Source: Actinomycetota bacterium (GTDB lineage Bacteria; Actinomycetota; Actinomycetes; Streptosporangiales; Streptosporangiaceae). Taken from it: a stretch of DNA of 64,000 nt. This document shows positions 15,854-24,408 of this stretch, one piece after another. A program made the position numbers and the translations under genes. The DNA is taken from NCBI GenBank assembly GCA_019240215.1, contig JAFAYQ010000069.1, forward strand, positions 1 through 64,000, given 5' to 3'. The notes below the pieces were generated by a model. That model was not told the origin of the DNA. It ran no database searches and saw nothing but the letters and a program-made list of their open reading frames with translations. Within the stretch, counting starts at the first letter, position 1; every line of letters starts with the position of its first letter.

Positions 15854-16336
15854 TTAGCCGCCCACCAGCTCGGACAGGAACTCCGGGAGCCGGCCGGTGC
15901 CGAAGTCGTAGTACCGGGCCCAGGCGGGCCGGACCGAGATCCGGGCCATCTGCGGGTAGGTCTTGCGCACGTTGGCCTCGAACTCCTGGCGGGCAGCCTC
16001 ATCCGGAATGCCCTTGAACGAGGCCTTCAGGTACTCGTCGGGGATGCCGTCGACCACGTCGATCTCGGCGGTACCTCGGACCTGCAGGGCCCGCGCATCG
16101 TTGGTGTCGATGCTGAGCGCGACCGGCGGGCGGGCTCGCAACGCCCTGACCTTGGGTGCGGTGGTGGCCGTGCACATCACGATCTCGTCTCCAGTCCACC
16201 AGAACCCGATCGGGACGACTCGCGGCGTCCCGTCGGTCCCGCTGTAGGCGAGCCGGGCCAGCGATTGCGTGCGCAGCAGGTCCTGGGCGCCGGGTTGGTT
16301 GAGCTCCTGGGCGGTCTGGTCTCCGTTTCCAGTCAT
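15854..16336 (-). CDS. pyridoxamine 5'-phosphate oxidase-fold flavin/F420-binding protein
   Basis: 160 residues with the split-barrel pattern: RLAYSGTDGTPRVVPIGFWW at the start of the barrel, then KVRALRARPPVALSID and a helix with DEAARQEFEANVRKTYPQMA. In actinobacteria such proteins bind FMN or F420 and reduce or bind small molecules. Convergent with ogt (11 bp gap). Specific substrate not predictable. Confidence 0.82.
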   Translation of the reverse strand: MTGNGDQTAQELNQPGAQDLLRTQSLARLAYSGTDGTPRVVPIGFWWTGDEIVMCTATTAPKVRALRARPPVALSIDTNDARALQVRGTAEIDVVDGIPDEYLKASFKGIPDEAARQEFEANVRKTYPQMARISVRPAWARYYDFGTGRLPEFLSELVGG

Positions 16337-16508
16337 GATCCCGAGGCTAACCCGGGGGTCTGACGCCGGGCCGCCGGCCGGTTCGCGCGGGCCCGCCGGG
16401 GCAGTACCGGACCCGCGCGCGGGGTGGACCTGAGGGTTTGGGCAGCGGAGTCAGTCAATAGCGCTGAGTTCGCTGCCCACATCGGAGGTGGCCACCCAGC
16501 TCGGGAGG

Positions 16509-18008
16509 CTAGGCCGGGACCGGCTCGGCCCGGGTGGCGGCCCGCAGCGCCAGCAGGCCGGCGGTGATGCCGGCCAGGGCGGCGATCCCGATGATGACGA
16601 ACGCGGCCGCCAGGCGCCCGCCGCCGAGGCCGGGGCTGAGGACCGAGCCGAGGATCGACACCGCGATCAGGGCGCCCGATTGGCGGGTGGTGTTCTGCAG
16701 ACCAGAGCCGAGGCCGGACTGGGCGGGGGGCACGCTCGCCATCAGCAGCGAGGTCAGCGCCGAGAACGCGATCGTGCTGGCCGCCCCGGTCAGCAGCAGG
16801 CCGGCGGCGGCGACCGCGTAGCTGGTGTGAGGGCCGAGCCAGCCGAGGGTGGCGGTGCCGGCCGCGCACAGGGTGAAGCCGGCCAGCAGCAGCGGGGGGT
16901 GGCCGTAGCGGCGGGCCAGCGGCCGGTACAGCAGCAGCGGGCCGATCGCGCTGCCCGCCGTCAGCGGCAGTAGCGCCAGGCCGGCCGCGGCCGGGGACTG
17001 GCCGCGCAGCTGCTGGAAGTACAGCGAGGTGACGAACAGGGTGCCGTAGAACGCGAACCCCATCAGGCCGGCGCTGGCGATGGCGACCGTGCGGGTCCGG
17101 TCGGCCAGGAACGAGGGTGGCACCAGCGGGTGAGCGGCGCGGCGTTCCCGCCAGCGGAAGCCCGCGGCGGCGGCGATCGCCCCGGCCAGCGCGGCGAGGG
17201 TGGCGGGGTCGGCCCAGCCGGCCGACCCGCCCAGGATCAGGGCGGCGGTCAGCAGGCCGAGGGCGGCGACCGCGGCCACCTGGCCGGGGTGGTCGAGCGG
17301 GGCGGCCCGGCGCGAGGTCTCGGTCACGGTGGCCGGACGTGAGGTCCCGGTCACGGCGGCCCGGCGCGGGGTCTCGCCGACGGCGGCCGGGCGTGAGGTC
17401 CCGGTCACGGCGGCCGGGCGCGGGGTCTCGGTCACGCTGGCCGCGATCAGGGCGATGCTGATCACGCCGATCGGCAGGTTGATCAGGAAAATGCTGCGCC
17501 AGCCGAACGCCCCGATCAGGGCGCCGCCGGTCAGCGGGCCGAGCGCGACCGCCACCGCCCCGGCCGCGACCCAGGTCACCGCGGCCCGGGCCTGGCCGGC
17601 GGCGGCCGGGAACAGGTGCGGGATCATGGCCAGGGTGGCCGGCAGCAGCGCGGCCGCCCCGATCCCCTGCACCGCCCGGGCGGCGATCAGCGCCCCCGGG
17701 TCGGGGGCGGCCGCGCAGGCGGCCGAGGCCAGCGTGAACAGCGCGATCCCGCCCAGCAGCATGCGCCGCAGCCCGAGCCGGTCCCCCAGCGCCCCCGCCG
17801 TCAGCAGCAGCGCCGCCAGCGGCAGCGTGTAGGCGTCGAGCACCCACTGGGCGCCCGCCATCGAGCTGCCGAGCCCGCTGCGGATGGCCGGGACCGCCAC
17901 GTTGAGCACGCTGGCGTCGAGGATGATCGCGCAGTAGGCCAGGCAGATCGCGAAGAATCCGAGCCGGGGCCGACCCGCCGCCCGCGCTGGTACCGCATTT
18001 TCGACCAT
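16509..18008 (-). CDS. MFS drug transporter, DHA2/EmrB-QacA type, with repeat-expanded loop
   Basis: 499 residues, about 14 hydrophobic helices. N-terminal helix has LDASVLNVAVPAIRSGLG, and motif C-like GPLTGGALIGAFGWRSIFLI is at about residues 157-176, both typical for proton-driven DHA2 exporters. The central cytosolic loop (about residues 191-235) is replaced by five 9-residue repeats (TGTSRPAAV type). Start at an ATG with weak AGATC upstream. It lies downstream of hyuB in the same direction but beyond a strong terminator, so it is probably separately expressed. Confidence 0.88.
   Translation of the reverse strand: MVENAVPARAAGRPRLGFFAICLAYCAIILDASVLNVAVPAIRSGLGSSMAGAQWVLDAYTLPLAALLLTAGALGDRLGLRRMLLGGIALFTLASAACAAAPDPGALIAARAVQGIGAAALLPATLAMIPHLFPAAAGQARAAVTWVAAGAVAVALGPLTGGALIGAFGWRSIFLINLPIGVISIALIAASVTETPRPAAVTGTSRPAAVGETPRRAAVTGTSRPATVTETSRRAAPLDHPGQVAAVAALGLLTAALILGGSAGWADPATLAALAGAIAAAAGFRWRERRAAHPLVPPSFLADRTRTVAIASAGLMGFAFYGTLFVTSLYFQQLRGQSPAAAGLALLPLTAGSAIGPLLLYRPLARRYGHPPLLLAGFTLCAAGTATLGWLGPHTSYAVAAAGLLLTGAASTIAFSALTSLLMASVPPAQSGLGSGLQNTTRQSGALIAVSILGSVLSPGLGGGRLAAAFVIIGIAALAGITAGLLALRAATRAEPVPA
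17304..17438. repeat. 27-bp tandem repeat (5 units) inside the MFS gene
   Basis: Five 27-bp units begin at 17304, 17331, 17358, 17385 and 17412; units 1/3/5 (GCGCGGGGTCTCG form) and 2/4 (GCGTGAGGTCCCGGTC form) alternate, so the 54-bp pair looks like the unit of duplication. In frame; encodes the loop between the two transporter halves. Confidence 0.9.
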
Positions 18009-18113
18009 GGAAAGATCTTAAATAGTGAGACACTGTGACCGTTATCTGATACCGCGAAGGTACTCCGGCCGGGCGCCCGGCGGCCAGCGAATTCCCGGAG
18101 GCTGAGACGGGCA

Positions 18114-18146
18114 GAGACCCGGGCCGCGGTGGGCGGCCCGGGTCTC
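18114..18146 (-). terminator. terminator downstream of hyuB
   Basis: Perfect 13-bp stem GAGACCCGGGCCG/CGGCCCGGGTCTC (18114-18126 and 18134-18146), 7-nt loop, 27 bp beyond the hyuB stop in the direction of transcription. Confidence 0.8.
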
Positions 18147-18172
18147 CGGCTGGGCGGGCGGTGCGGCCGGGG

Positions 18173-20512
18173 TCAGGTGGTGACCAGGCCGCTGGCCAGG
18201 GGGGTGGTGACCGGGGTGCCGTCGCCGGCCGGGACGACCGCCGAGTAGAGCGCGGTCCAGCAGCCGGGGCAGCTGAACTGGCGGAACACCACCGGGGCGT
18301 CGACGTAGTCAGCGGCGTTGGCGATGATCTGGGGGCCGGCCTCGGTGGGCGGCCCCTCGTGGACGGCGGTGACCAGGGCGGCGCCGGGAGCGGCGTCGCC
18401 GAGGATCTCGCCGCAGTGGCGGCAGGCGACCAGGGCGCCGCCGCCCGAGCCATCATCGGGGCCGGTGACCTGGACCAGGTTGTCGTCCAGGCGGCGGGCG
18501 GCGGTCAGGTCGGCCCGGCCGCGGCGGTCGCCGGTGAGCCGGGAGCGGGCCTGGCGATCGGCCCGCAGCCGGTCGCGCTCGCCGGCCGTGGCCGCGTCGT
18601 CGACGACCGGACCGTCGGGACCGTCGGCCAGCACCACGCCGTAAACGCCGCGGGCGCCGTCAACGGTGACCTTCTGCTCGCGGACGTCGGCGACGACCGC
18701 GGCCGGGTCGCGGGTCAGCGGGTCGCCGTAACCGCCGCCGCCCTGCCAGGTCATGGCGAACACCTCGCCGGGGGCCAGGTAGGTGGAGGCGTAGTTCTGG
18801 CCCGGTTCGAGGGTGTCGCTGACCTCGCTGAGGTCGGCGGGCAGCTGGCCGGCCGCCAGCAGGTCGGCCACCCGGCTCTGGCGGGCGATCACATCCAGGC
18901 CGGTGTTGCCGGGCAGGCCACCGGCCAGCCCCGCGTTCTGGGCCACCGCCTTGCCGGCCGAGGCGAGGATCAGCCCCATCGGCACGCTGGTGCCGTGGGC
19001 GGTGATCGCGACCGAGGCGCCGACCCCGCCCCGGTGGCGGCCGGGGCCGCCGCTGTCCGGCTCCTCCCGCCGCCACAGGGTGAGGACCGGGTAGAGGAAC
19101 TCGGTCATCTCCACGTCCGGGACCCGGCCCATCGGGATGCAGAACAGCCCGCCGGTGTCGAGCCCGTCGGCGTGCGGGCGGGCGCCGTAGCCGCCCGCCA
19201 TCGGCTCCATGATGATGTTGAGGAACGGCACCGGCTGCGGACCGCGCTGGTCGAGGCCGGCGATGATCGCCGTGTCCCAGGTCCCGCAGCAGGTGGCCTG
19301 GACGTTCTGGCCGAGCTCGAACGACTGGTCGAGCATCTGCGACAGGCACTCGGCGATCAGGCTGCCGGTCAGCCAGGCCGGCCCGATCGGGCCCCGGCTG
19401 ACCGCGGCCGGGAACGTCGCGTTGTTGAGCGTGCCCTCCTCGGTGATCAGGTCGAAGCAGCGCATCAGGCCGCCCGCCGACCAGGGGATGTCGCTGGCCA
19501 GGATGGGCAGCAGGGCCAGCATGACCCCGCCCCGCAGGCCCGCGTAGGTGCAGTTGATCACGCCGGCCTGGGGGTCGGTGCCGGTGAAGTCGAACGTCAG
19601 CCGGTCGCCGGCCTTGGTCGTGGTGACGGTGATCTTGTGCAGGCCGCGGTCGCCCTCGTGCGACTGGTCCTGGTAGCCGGTGGCCGACCAGGAGCCGTCG
19701 GGCAGGCTCGACAGCTTGCCCCGCAGCCGGGACTCGGCGTCGTTCATCATCCGCTTCATCACGGCCTTGACCGTGTCCGCCCCGTACTGGTCGATGAGGG
19801 CACCGATGCGCTCGCGGCCGACGTTGTTGGCGCCGATCTTGGCCCGCAGGTCCAGCGCGATCAGCATCGGCACCCGCGAGCGGCGGACCCACAGGTCGGC
19901 CACGTCGCGCTGCAGCTGGCCGTCGCGGACGACCTTGACCGGCGGGGTCGGCAGCGACTCGGCGAACACGTCCTGGGCGGCCGGCGAGAACGAGCCGAGC
20001 CCGGTCCCGCCCAGATCGGGCTGGTGGGCCACCGCGCTGGTCCAGGCGAACAGCTTCCCGTCGTGGAACACCGGCTGGTAGACGATCACGTCGTTCTGGT
20101 GCAGGCCGCCGCCGACCCAGGGGTCGTTGCACAGGAACATGTCACCCTCGGCGATGCCGGGGTTGGCGGCCCGGTTGCGCAGCGTCCAGTAGATGGCGAG
20201 GTCGACCGCGCCCACCAGCATGGTGTTGTAGAGGCCGACCTGGACCTCCTGGCCGAGCTCGTCGCACAGCGCGAAGTCGAAGTCGTTGGCGTCGGTCACG
20301 ATCGGCGAGCCCGACATGCGCTTGAGCGCCTCGCCCATCTCGTCGGTGACCGACCACAGCCGGTGCCGGATGACCTCGTAGGTGAGCGGGTCGAGGTCGT
20401 CGATCAGGTCCTGGCTGACGGTGTGGGTGGCCAGCGCCGACGGCAGCGAGCGGCGCAGCTCCTCGGGGTCGACGGGACGGCTCGAGAACGCCTCGGAGCC
20501 GGCGATGGGCAT
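18173..20512 (-). CDS. hyuB: hydantoinase B/oxoprolinase with fused acetone-carboxylase-gamma-like zinc domain
   Basis: 779 residues; ordinary HyuB proteins are about 520-600. Residues 1-580 match the family: LTYEVIRHRLWSVTDEMGEA, DMFLCNDPWVGGGLHQNDV and MTWQGGGGYGDPLTRDP. After a linker, residues about 670-770 carry CRHCGEILGD and, later, VFRQFSCPGCWTALYS, the paired Cys motifs of the gamma subunit of acetone/acetophenone carboxylases. This suggests an ATP-dependent carboxylase-like enzyme with alpha and gamma functions fused. The ATG at 20512 lies 2 bp after the hyuA stop; a GTG at 20518 overlapping it is an alternative. Confidence 0.88.
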   Translation of the reverse strand: MPIAGSEAFSSRPVDPEELRRSLPSALATHTVSQDLIDDLDPLTYEVIRHRLWSVTDEMGEALKRMSGSPIVTDANDFDFALCDELGQEVQVGLYNTMLVGAVDLAIYWTLRNRAANPGIAEGDMFLCNDPWVGGGLHQNDVIVYQPVFHDGKLFAWTSAVAHQPDLGGTGLGSFSPAAQDVFAESLPTPPVKVVRDGQLQRDVADLWVRRSRVPMLIALDLRAKIGANNVGRERIGALIDQYGADTVKAVMKRMMNDAESRLRGKLSSLPDGSWSATGYQDQSHEGDRGLHKITVTTTKAGDRLTFDFTGTDPQAGVINCTYAGLRGGVMLALLPILASDIPWSAGGLMRCFDLITEEGTLNNATFPAAVSRGPIGPAWLTGSLIAECLSQMLDQSFELGQNVQATCCGTWDTAIIAGLDQRGPQPVPFLNIIMEPMAGGYGARPHADGLDTGGLFCIPMGRVPDVEMTEFLYPVLTLWRREEPDSGGPGRHRGGVGASVAITAHGTSVPMGLILASAGKAVAQNAGLAGGLPGNTGLDVIARQSRVADLLAAGQLPADLSEVSDTLEPGQNYASTYLAPGEVFAMTWQGGGGYGDPLTRDPAAVVADVREQKVTVDGARGVYGVVLADGPDGPVVDDAATAGERDRLRADRQARSRLTGDRRGRADLTAARRLDDNLVQVTGPDDGSGGGALVACRHCGEILGDAAPGAALVTAVHEGPPTEAGPQIIANAADYVDAPVVFRQFSCPGCWTALYSAVVPAGDGTPVTTPLASGLVTT

Positions 20513-20514
20513 GG

Positions 20515-22635
20515 TCACGACGCGCTCCCAGTGGTGGTGGCCTGGATGGACAGGTTGCCGAGGGTGTCGACGGTGCCGGTGGTGCCGCCGGGAACCACGA
20601 CCGTGGTGGTCGGCACCTCGACGATGGCCGGGCCGGTCAGCCGGTGCCCGGCCCGCAGTTTCCGGTAGTCGTAGACCGGGGTGTCCACGTAGCCGCGGCT
20701 GGCGTCCAGGCAGACCGGGCGGGTGCCCGCCTGCGCCTCGGCCGGGTCCGGCGACGACGCGGTCCCGATCGCGGGCAGGGCCGGGGAGAACGGCAGCACC
20801 CCGATGCCGCGGACCCGGAACGTGATGGCCTGGATGCCGGCCTCCCGGAAGCCGGTGTCGGCCCCGTACAGCTCGGCGTAGCGGTGCTCGAAGGCGGCCG
20901 CGGCGGCCTCGATGGCGGCCATGTCGAGCGGCCCGCCGGCCACCGGGGCGGTGACCTCGGCCAGCTGCATGGTGTAGCGCATGTCGATCTCGCGGTGCAG
21001 CTGGACCTGCTCGAACCGGACCCCCTGGCGGTCCAGGCCCTCGCGGACCAGCTTCTCCAGCTCGGTGAAGTTGCTCATCGCCCGGGCCGGGTCGAACGGG
21101 ACGATGGTGGGGTCGGACAGCTCGGCCGACACCGCGATGTCGGAGGAGGCCAGCCCGAAGGCGGAGAACGCGGAGGCGACCGGGCCGAGCGGGACGATCA
21201 CCTCGCCCACCCCGACCTCGGCCGCGTACTGGGCGCAGTGGGCCGGGCCGGCCCCGCCGAAGGCGTAGAGCACGAAGTCGCGGGGGTCGTGCCCGGCCTC
21301 GACCACGGTCTTGCGCAGCAGGTCGCCGGTCTGGGCGTTCTGGACCGCATAGATCGCGGCCGCCGCCTGCTCGACGGTCAGCCCCAGCGGCTTGGCCACC
21401 TGGCTCTCGATCGCCTGCCGGGCCAGGTCGGCCGACAGCGGCTTGCGCCCGCCCAGCAGCCCGCGCTCGGGCAGGATGCCGAGCACCAGGTTGGCGTCGG
21501 TGTTGGTGGGCTCGGTGCCGCCGTTGCCGTAACAGGCGGGGCCGGGCACCGCCCCGGCGCTGCGCGGGCCGACCCGCAGGTTGCCGCCGTTGTCGAGCCA
21601 GGCGATGGCGCCGCCGCCGGAGCCGATCGCGTGCACGCGGAGCGTCGGCACGTTGATCGGGTGGTGGTTGATCACGGTGGTGGTGTCGCGGACCGGCTCG
21701 CCGTCCACGATCAGGCCGGCCAGGAAGGTGGTGCCGCCGACGTCGGTGGAGACGATGTTGCGGTGGCCGAGCTGGCGGCCGAGCGCCACCGACCCGATCA
21801 CGCCGCCGGTCAGCACCGAGCCGATCGTGCTGATGGCGGCGGCCGGGGCCTCCGAGGCGGCCACCGCACCGCCGTTGCTCTGCATGACCAGCAGCGGGCC
21901 GGACAGCTGGCTGGCCCGCAGCGCGTCCTCGAGCGTGCTCAGGTAGTCGCGCAGTCCCGGGCCGATCTGGGTGCTCATGATCGTGGTGGCGTTCCGCGCG
22001 AACTCGCGGATCCGGGGGCTGACCTCGCTGGACAGAGCGACGAAGACGTCCGGGTCCTGCTCGGCGATCAGCTCGCGTAGCCGCCGCTCGTGCACCGGGT
22101 TGCGGAACGACCACAGCAGCGAGACCGCGATGGCCCGGACCCCGTCGTCGAGCAGCGCCCGGATGGCCACCCGGGCGGCGTCCTCGTCGAGGGCGACGAC
22201 CACGTGGCCGTCCCGGTCGACCCGCTCGGTGACCTCGAGCGCGTGCCGCTTGGGGAGCAGGCCGTGGCCCTTGCTCTGGCCGAGCACGTTCTGCAGCTCG
22301 TCGGCCGAGCGGCCCAGGTAGCGGCCCTCCACGTTCATGATGAAGATCGAGTCGCGGTGGCCCTTGGTGGTGAGGAACCCGACCGGCGGGACGTTCCCGG
22401 TGACCAGGGCGTTCAGCGAGGAGGTGGTGCCGTGGGCGATGTGGTGGGTGTCGGCCAGCATGTCCGCCAGCGGGACCCCGAGCTGCTCGGCCAGCAGGCT
22501 CAGCGCGTCGAGGACGCCGCGCGAGTAGTCCGGCGGGGTGGACGGGGACTTCGCCGCCAGTACGGTCCCGGCGTCGTCGTCCAGTACGGCGTCGGTGAAC
22601 GTGCCGCCCACGTCCACGCCGATGACATAGGCCAT
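20515..22635 (-). CDS. hyuA: hydantoinase A/oxoprolinase (ATP-binding subunit)
   Basis: 706 residues from the ATG at 22635, which has AAGGAGCG 7 bp upstream. The ASKHA-type phosphate loop is at the very start (VIGVDVGGTFTDAVLDDDAG), followed by DTHHIAHGTTSSLNALVTGN, STDVGGTTFL and the domain-closing GGAGPAHCAQYA. In the family this subunit phosphorylates a substrate carbonyl (lactam, hydantoin, ketone enolate) for hydrolysis or carboxylation by the B subunit. First gene of the leftward pair; promoter shared with the divergent monooxygenase operon. Confidence 0.92.
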   Translation of the reverse strand: MAYVIGVDVGGTFTDAVLDDDAGTVLAAKSPSTPPDYSRGVLDALSLLAEQLGVPLADMLADTHHIAHGTTSSLNALVTGNVPPVGFLTTKGHRDSIFIMNVEGRYLGRSADELQNVLGQSKGHGLLPKRHALEVTERVDRDGHVVVALDEDAARVAIRALLDDGVRAIAVSLLWSFRNPVHERRLRELIAEQDPDVFVALSSEVSPRIREFARNATTIMSTQIGPGLRDYLSTLEDALRASQLSGPLLVMQSNGGAVAASEAPAAAISTIGSVLTGGVIGSVALGRQLGHRNIVSTDVGGTTFLAGLIVDGEPVRDTTTVINHHPINVPTLRVHAIGSGGGAIAWLDNGGNLRVGPRSAGAVPGPACYGNGGTEPTNTDANLVLGILPERGLLGGRKPLSADLARQAIESQVAKPLGLTVEQAAAAIYAVQNAQTGDLLRKTVVEAGHDPRDFVLYAFGGAGPAHCAQYAAEVGVGEVIVPLGPVASAFSAFGLASSDIAVSAELSDPTIVPFDPARAMSNFTELEKLVREGLDRQGVRFEQVQLHREIDMRYTMQLAEVTAPVAGGPLDMAAIEAAAAAFEHRYAELYGADTGFREAGIQAITFRVRGIGVLPFSPALPAIGTASSPDPAEAQAGTRPVCLDASRGYVDTPVYDYRKLRAGHRLTGPAIVEVPTTTVVVPGGTTGTVDTLGNLSIQATTTGSAS

Positions 22636-22673
22636 GGCACTCGCTCCTTTACGTAGCACTCCAGGACCGTTAG

Positions 22674-22719
22674 ATTGACGTTAGCGTAGACTATTCTACG
22701 GTTGCGACGGATCGTCAAT
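22674..22719. promoter_or_regulatory. divergent promoter and operator of the hyu/monooxygenase cluster
   Basis: A 16-bp palindrome CGTAGActatTCTACG (22685-22700) lies inside a wider inverted pair ATTGACG (22674-22680) and CGTCAAT (22713-22719). Each outer arm contains TTGACG, a -35-like hexamer pointing inward; for the rightward promoter TACGGT at 22697-22702 gives a -10 with 16-bp spacing. The palindrome would overlap both promoters. The TetR encoded at 26854 is the likely binder. Confidence 0.6.
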
Positions 22720-22740
22720 AGCCGGCCTGGAGGTGCGGGG

Positions 22741-24408
22741 ATGGAACTACGGCGAGCCGCGGTGCTCGGCGGCGGACCCGGCGGGCTCTACGCCGCCCGG
22801 CTGCTCAAGCTCGCCCGTCCGGCCTGCGACGTCGTGGTGTACGAGCAGGGCGAGCCGGGCCGCACGTTCGGCTTCGGGGTCGGGCTGGCGGCGGGCACTC
22901 AGCGTAACCTGGCCGCCGCGGACCCCGACACGCTGCGTGACATCGTGGCGGCCGGCTACCGGCACGACATGACCTTGCGGGCGGGCGGCCGGACGGTCCG
23001 GGTCCACAACGACCGGCTGGTCGGTATCGCCCGGACCGAACTGCTGGCCATCTTGCAGCGCTATACGGAAAAGGCTGGCGTGCGGCTGGAGTTCGGCACC
23101 CGGCCGCGGGCGGCCGACCTGGAGGCGGACATCGTCATCGCCGCCGACGGGATCAGCAGCAGCACCCGCGATGACGGCGACTTCGGCACCAGCATCGAGA
23201 CCGGGCGCGGCCTCTACCTGTGGTGCGGGGCCGGCTTCGCGCTCGACGACGCGGTGTTCGCGCCGGCCGAGACCGAGTACGGGCCGTTCGTCACCCACGC
23301 CTATCCCTGCGCCGAGGGGCTGAGCACGTTCCTGATCGAGACCGACGAGGCGACCTGGCGGCGGGCCGGGTTCGACGTCAGTACCGGACAGACGGCGGGT
23401 GACGCCTCCGACCTGGTGGCGCTGCACTACCTGGAGCAGGCGTTCGCGGAGACGCTGCGCGGGCACCCGCTGATCGGCAACCGGACCCGGTGGACGCGGT
23501 TCCGCACCGTGCGCTGCCGGCGCTGGTCGGCGGGCCGGACGGTGCTGCTGGGCGACGCCGCTCACACCGCCCACTTCTCCATCGGATCGGGCACCAAGCT
23601 GGCCATGGAGGACGCGATCGGGCTGGTCGAGGCGCTCGGGGCCGAGGACGACACGGCGGCGGCCTTGGCCCGCTACGAGGCGAACCGGCGGCCCGCCGTC
23701 GAGCGGATGCAGGAGCTGGCCCGGCGCAGCCAGCTGTGGTGGGAGTCGTTCCCGGGGCGGTTGTCGCTGCCGGCCGAAAGGCTGATGGTGGCGTACATGA
23801 CCCGGGCCGGGAACGTGGCGCTGGACCGGTTCGCGGCGACCAACCCTGATGTGGTGGGAGAGGCTCTGGGGCAGTACGAGGATGCCGGGGCTGGTGGTAC
23901 TGGAGAGGTTGTGGGTGAGGCTGGTGCGCTCGATGGGGCTGGGCGGTCGAGGAGGGCCCGGGGAGCTGGCGCTGGGACTGGTGTGACTGGGGAGGTTGCT
24001 GTCGGGACCGGTGGGACTCCGGGAGGGCCTGGGGACATCACTACCTGGGTGCTCAGCCGATCCCTTGAGTACGCCGGCCGGACGTTTCCGTCGCGGGTGC
24101 TCGACGGCCCGGGACGGGTGACCCTGCACACGATCAGCGACGTGGTCAGCGATCCGTGGGACGAGAGCGGGGACGCCGTGGTGGCCGCGGCCCGGCGAGC
24201 CCGGGCGGCGGGAGCCGGGGGGTTCCGGTTCAGGGGGCCGCCGGACCGGCCCGCGGTACTGACCAGGCTGGATCTGGCCGAGCGGGTCCGGACCGAGGTC
24301 GGCGGCCTGATCGTGGTCGAAGGGCCGGCCGCGGTGCGCGACGACCTGGCGGCCGGGCTGGTCAGCGGGCGGGCCGACCTGATCTCCTACTCGGAGGAGG
24401 AAGCGTGA
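22741..24408 (+). CDS. FAD monooxygenase related to anthraniloyl-CoA monooxygenase, shortened C-domain
   Basis: 555 residues; ATG after GGAGGTGCGGGG. Residues 1-375 form an FAD hydroxylase domain: AVLGGGPGGLYAARLLKLA (GxGxxG), ADIVIAADG and RTVLLGDAAHTAHFSIGSGT (GD motif). This domain resembles the N-half of 2-aminobenzoyl-CoA monooxygenase/reductase. A glycine-rich low-complexity linker occupies about 379-428. The last 125 residues keep segments resembling an Old-Yellow-Enzyme barrel (DAVVAAARRARAAGAGGF; LAERVRTEVGG then SGRADLISY) but are too short for a whole barrel. Operon with the ligase, overlapping by 4 bp (GTGA). Confidence 0.82.
   Translation: MELRRAAVLGGGPGGLYAARLLKLARPACDVVVYEQGEPGRTFGFGVGLAAGTQRNLAAADPDTLRDIVAAGYRHDMTLRAGGRTVRVHNDRLVGIARTELLAILQRYTEKAGVRLEFGTRPRAADLEADIVIAADGISSSTRDDGDFGTSIETGRGLYLWCGAGFALDDAVFAPAETEYGPFVTHAYPCAEGLSTFLIETDEATWRRAGFDVSTGQTAGDASDLVALHYLEQAFAETLRGHPLIGNRTRWTRFRTVRCRRWSAGRTVLLGDAAHTAHFSIGSGTKLAMEDAIGLVEALGAEDDTAAALARYEANRRPAVERMQELARRSQLWWESFPGRLSLPAERLMVAYMTRAGNVALDRFAATNPDVVGEALGQYEDAGAGGTGEVVGEAGALDGAGRSRRARGAGAGTGVTGEVAVGTGGTPGGPGDITTWVLSRSLEYAGRTFPSRVLDGPGRVTLHTISDVVSDPWDESGDAVVAAARRARAAGAGGFRFRGPPDRPAVLTRLDLAERVRTEVGGLIVVEGPAAVRDDLAAGLVSGRADLISYSEEEA

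Noticed and set aside
16333-18456. Very long minus-strand frame overlapping the MFS gene
   Set aside because: Arg/Pro-dominated translation in the wrong frame of a clear DHA2 transporter.
18161-22080. Long plus-strand open frames opposite hyuA and hyuB (hundreds of codons)
   Set aside because: They are antisense shadows of GC-rich coding sequence, rich in Gly/Arg/Gln/His with no family motifs, and the minus strand encodes clear HyuA/HyuB proteins.
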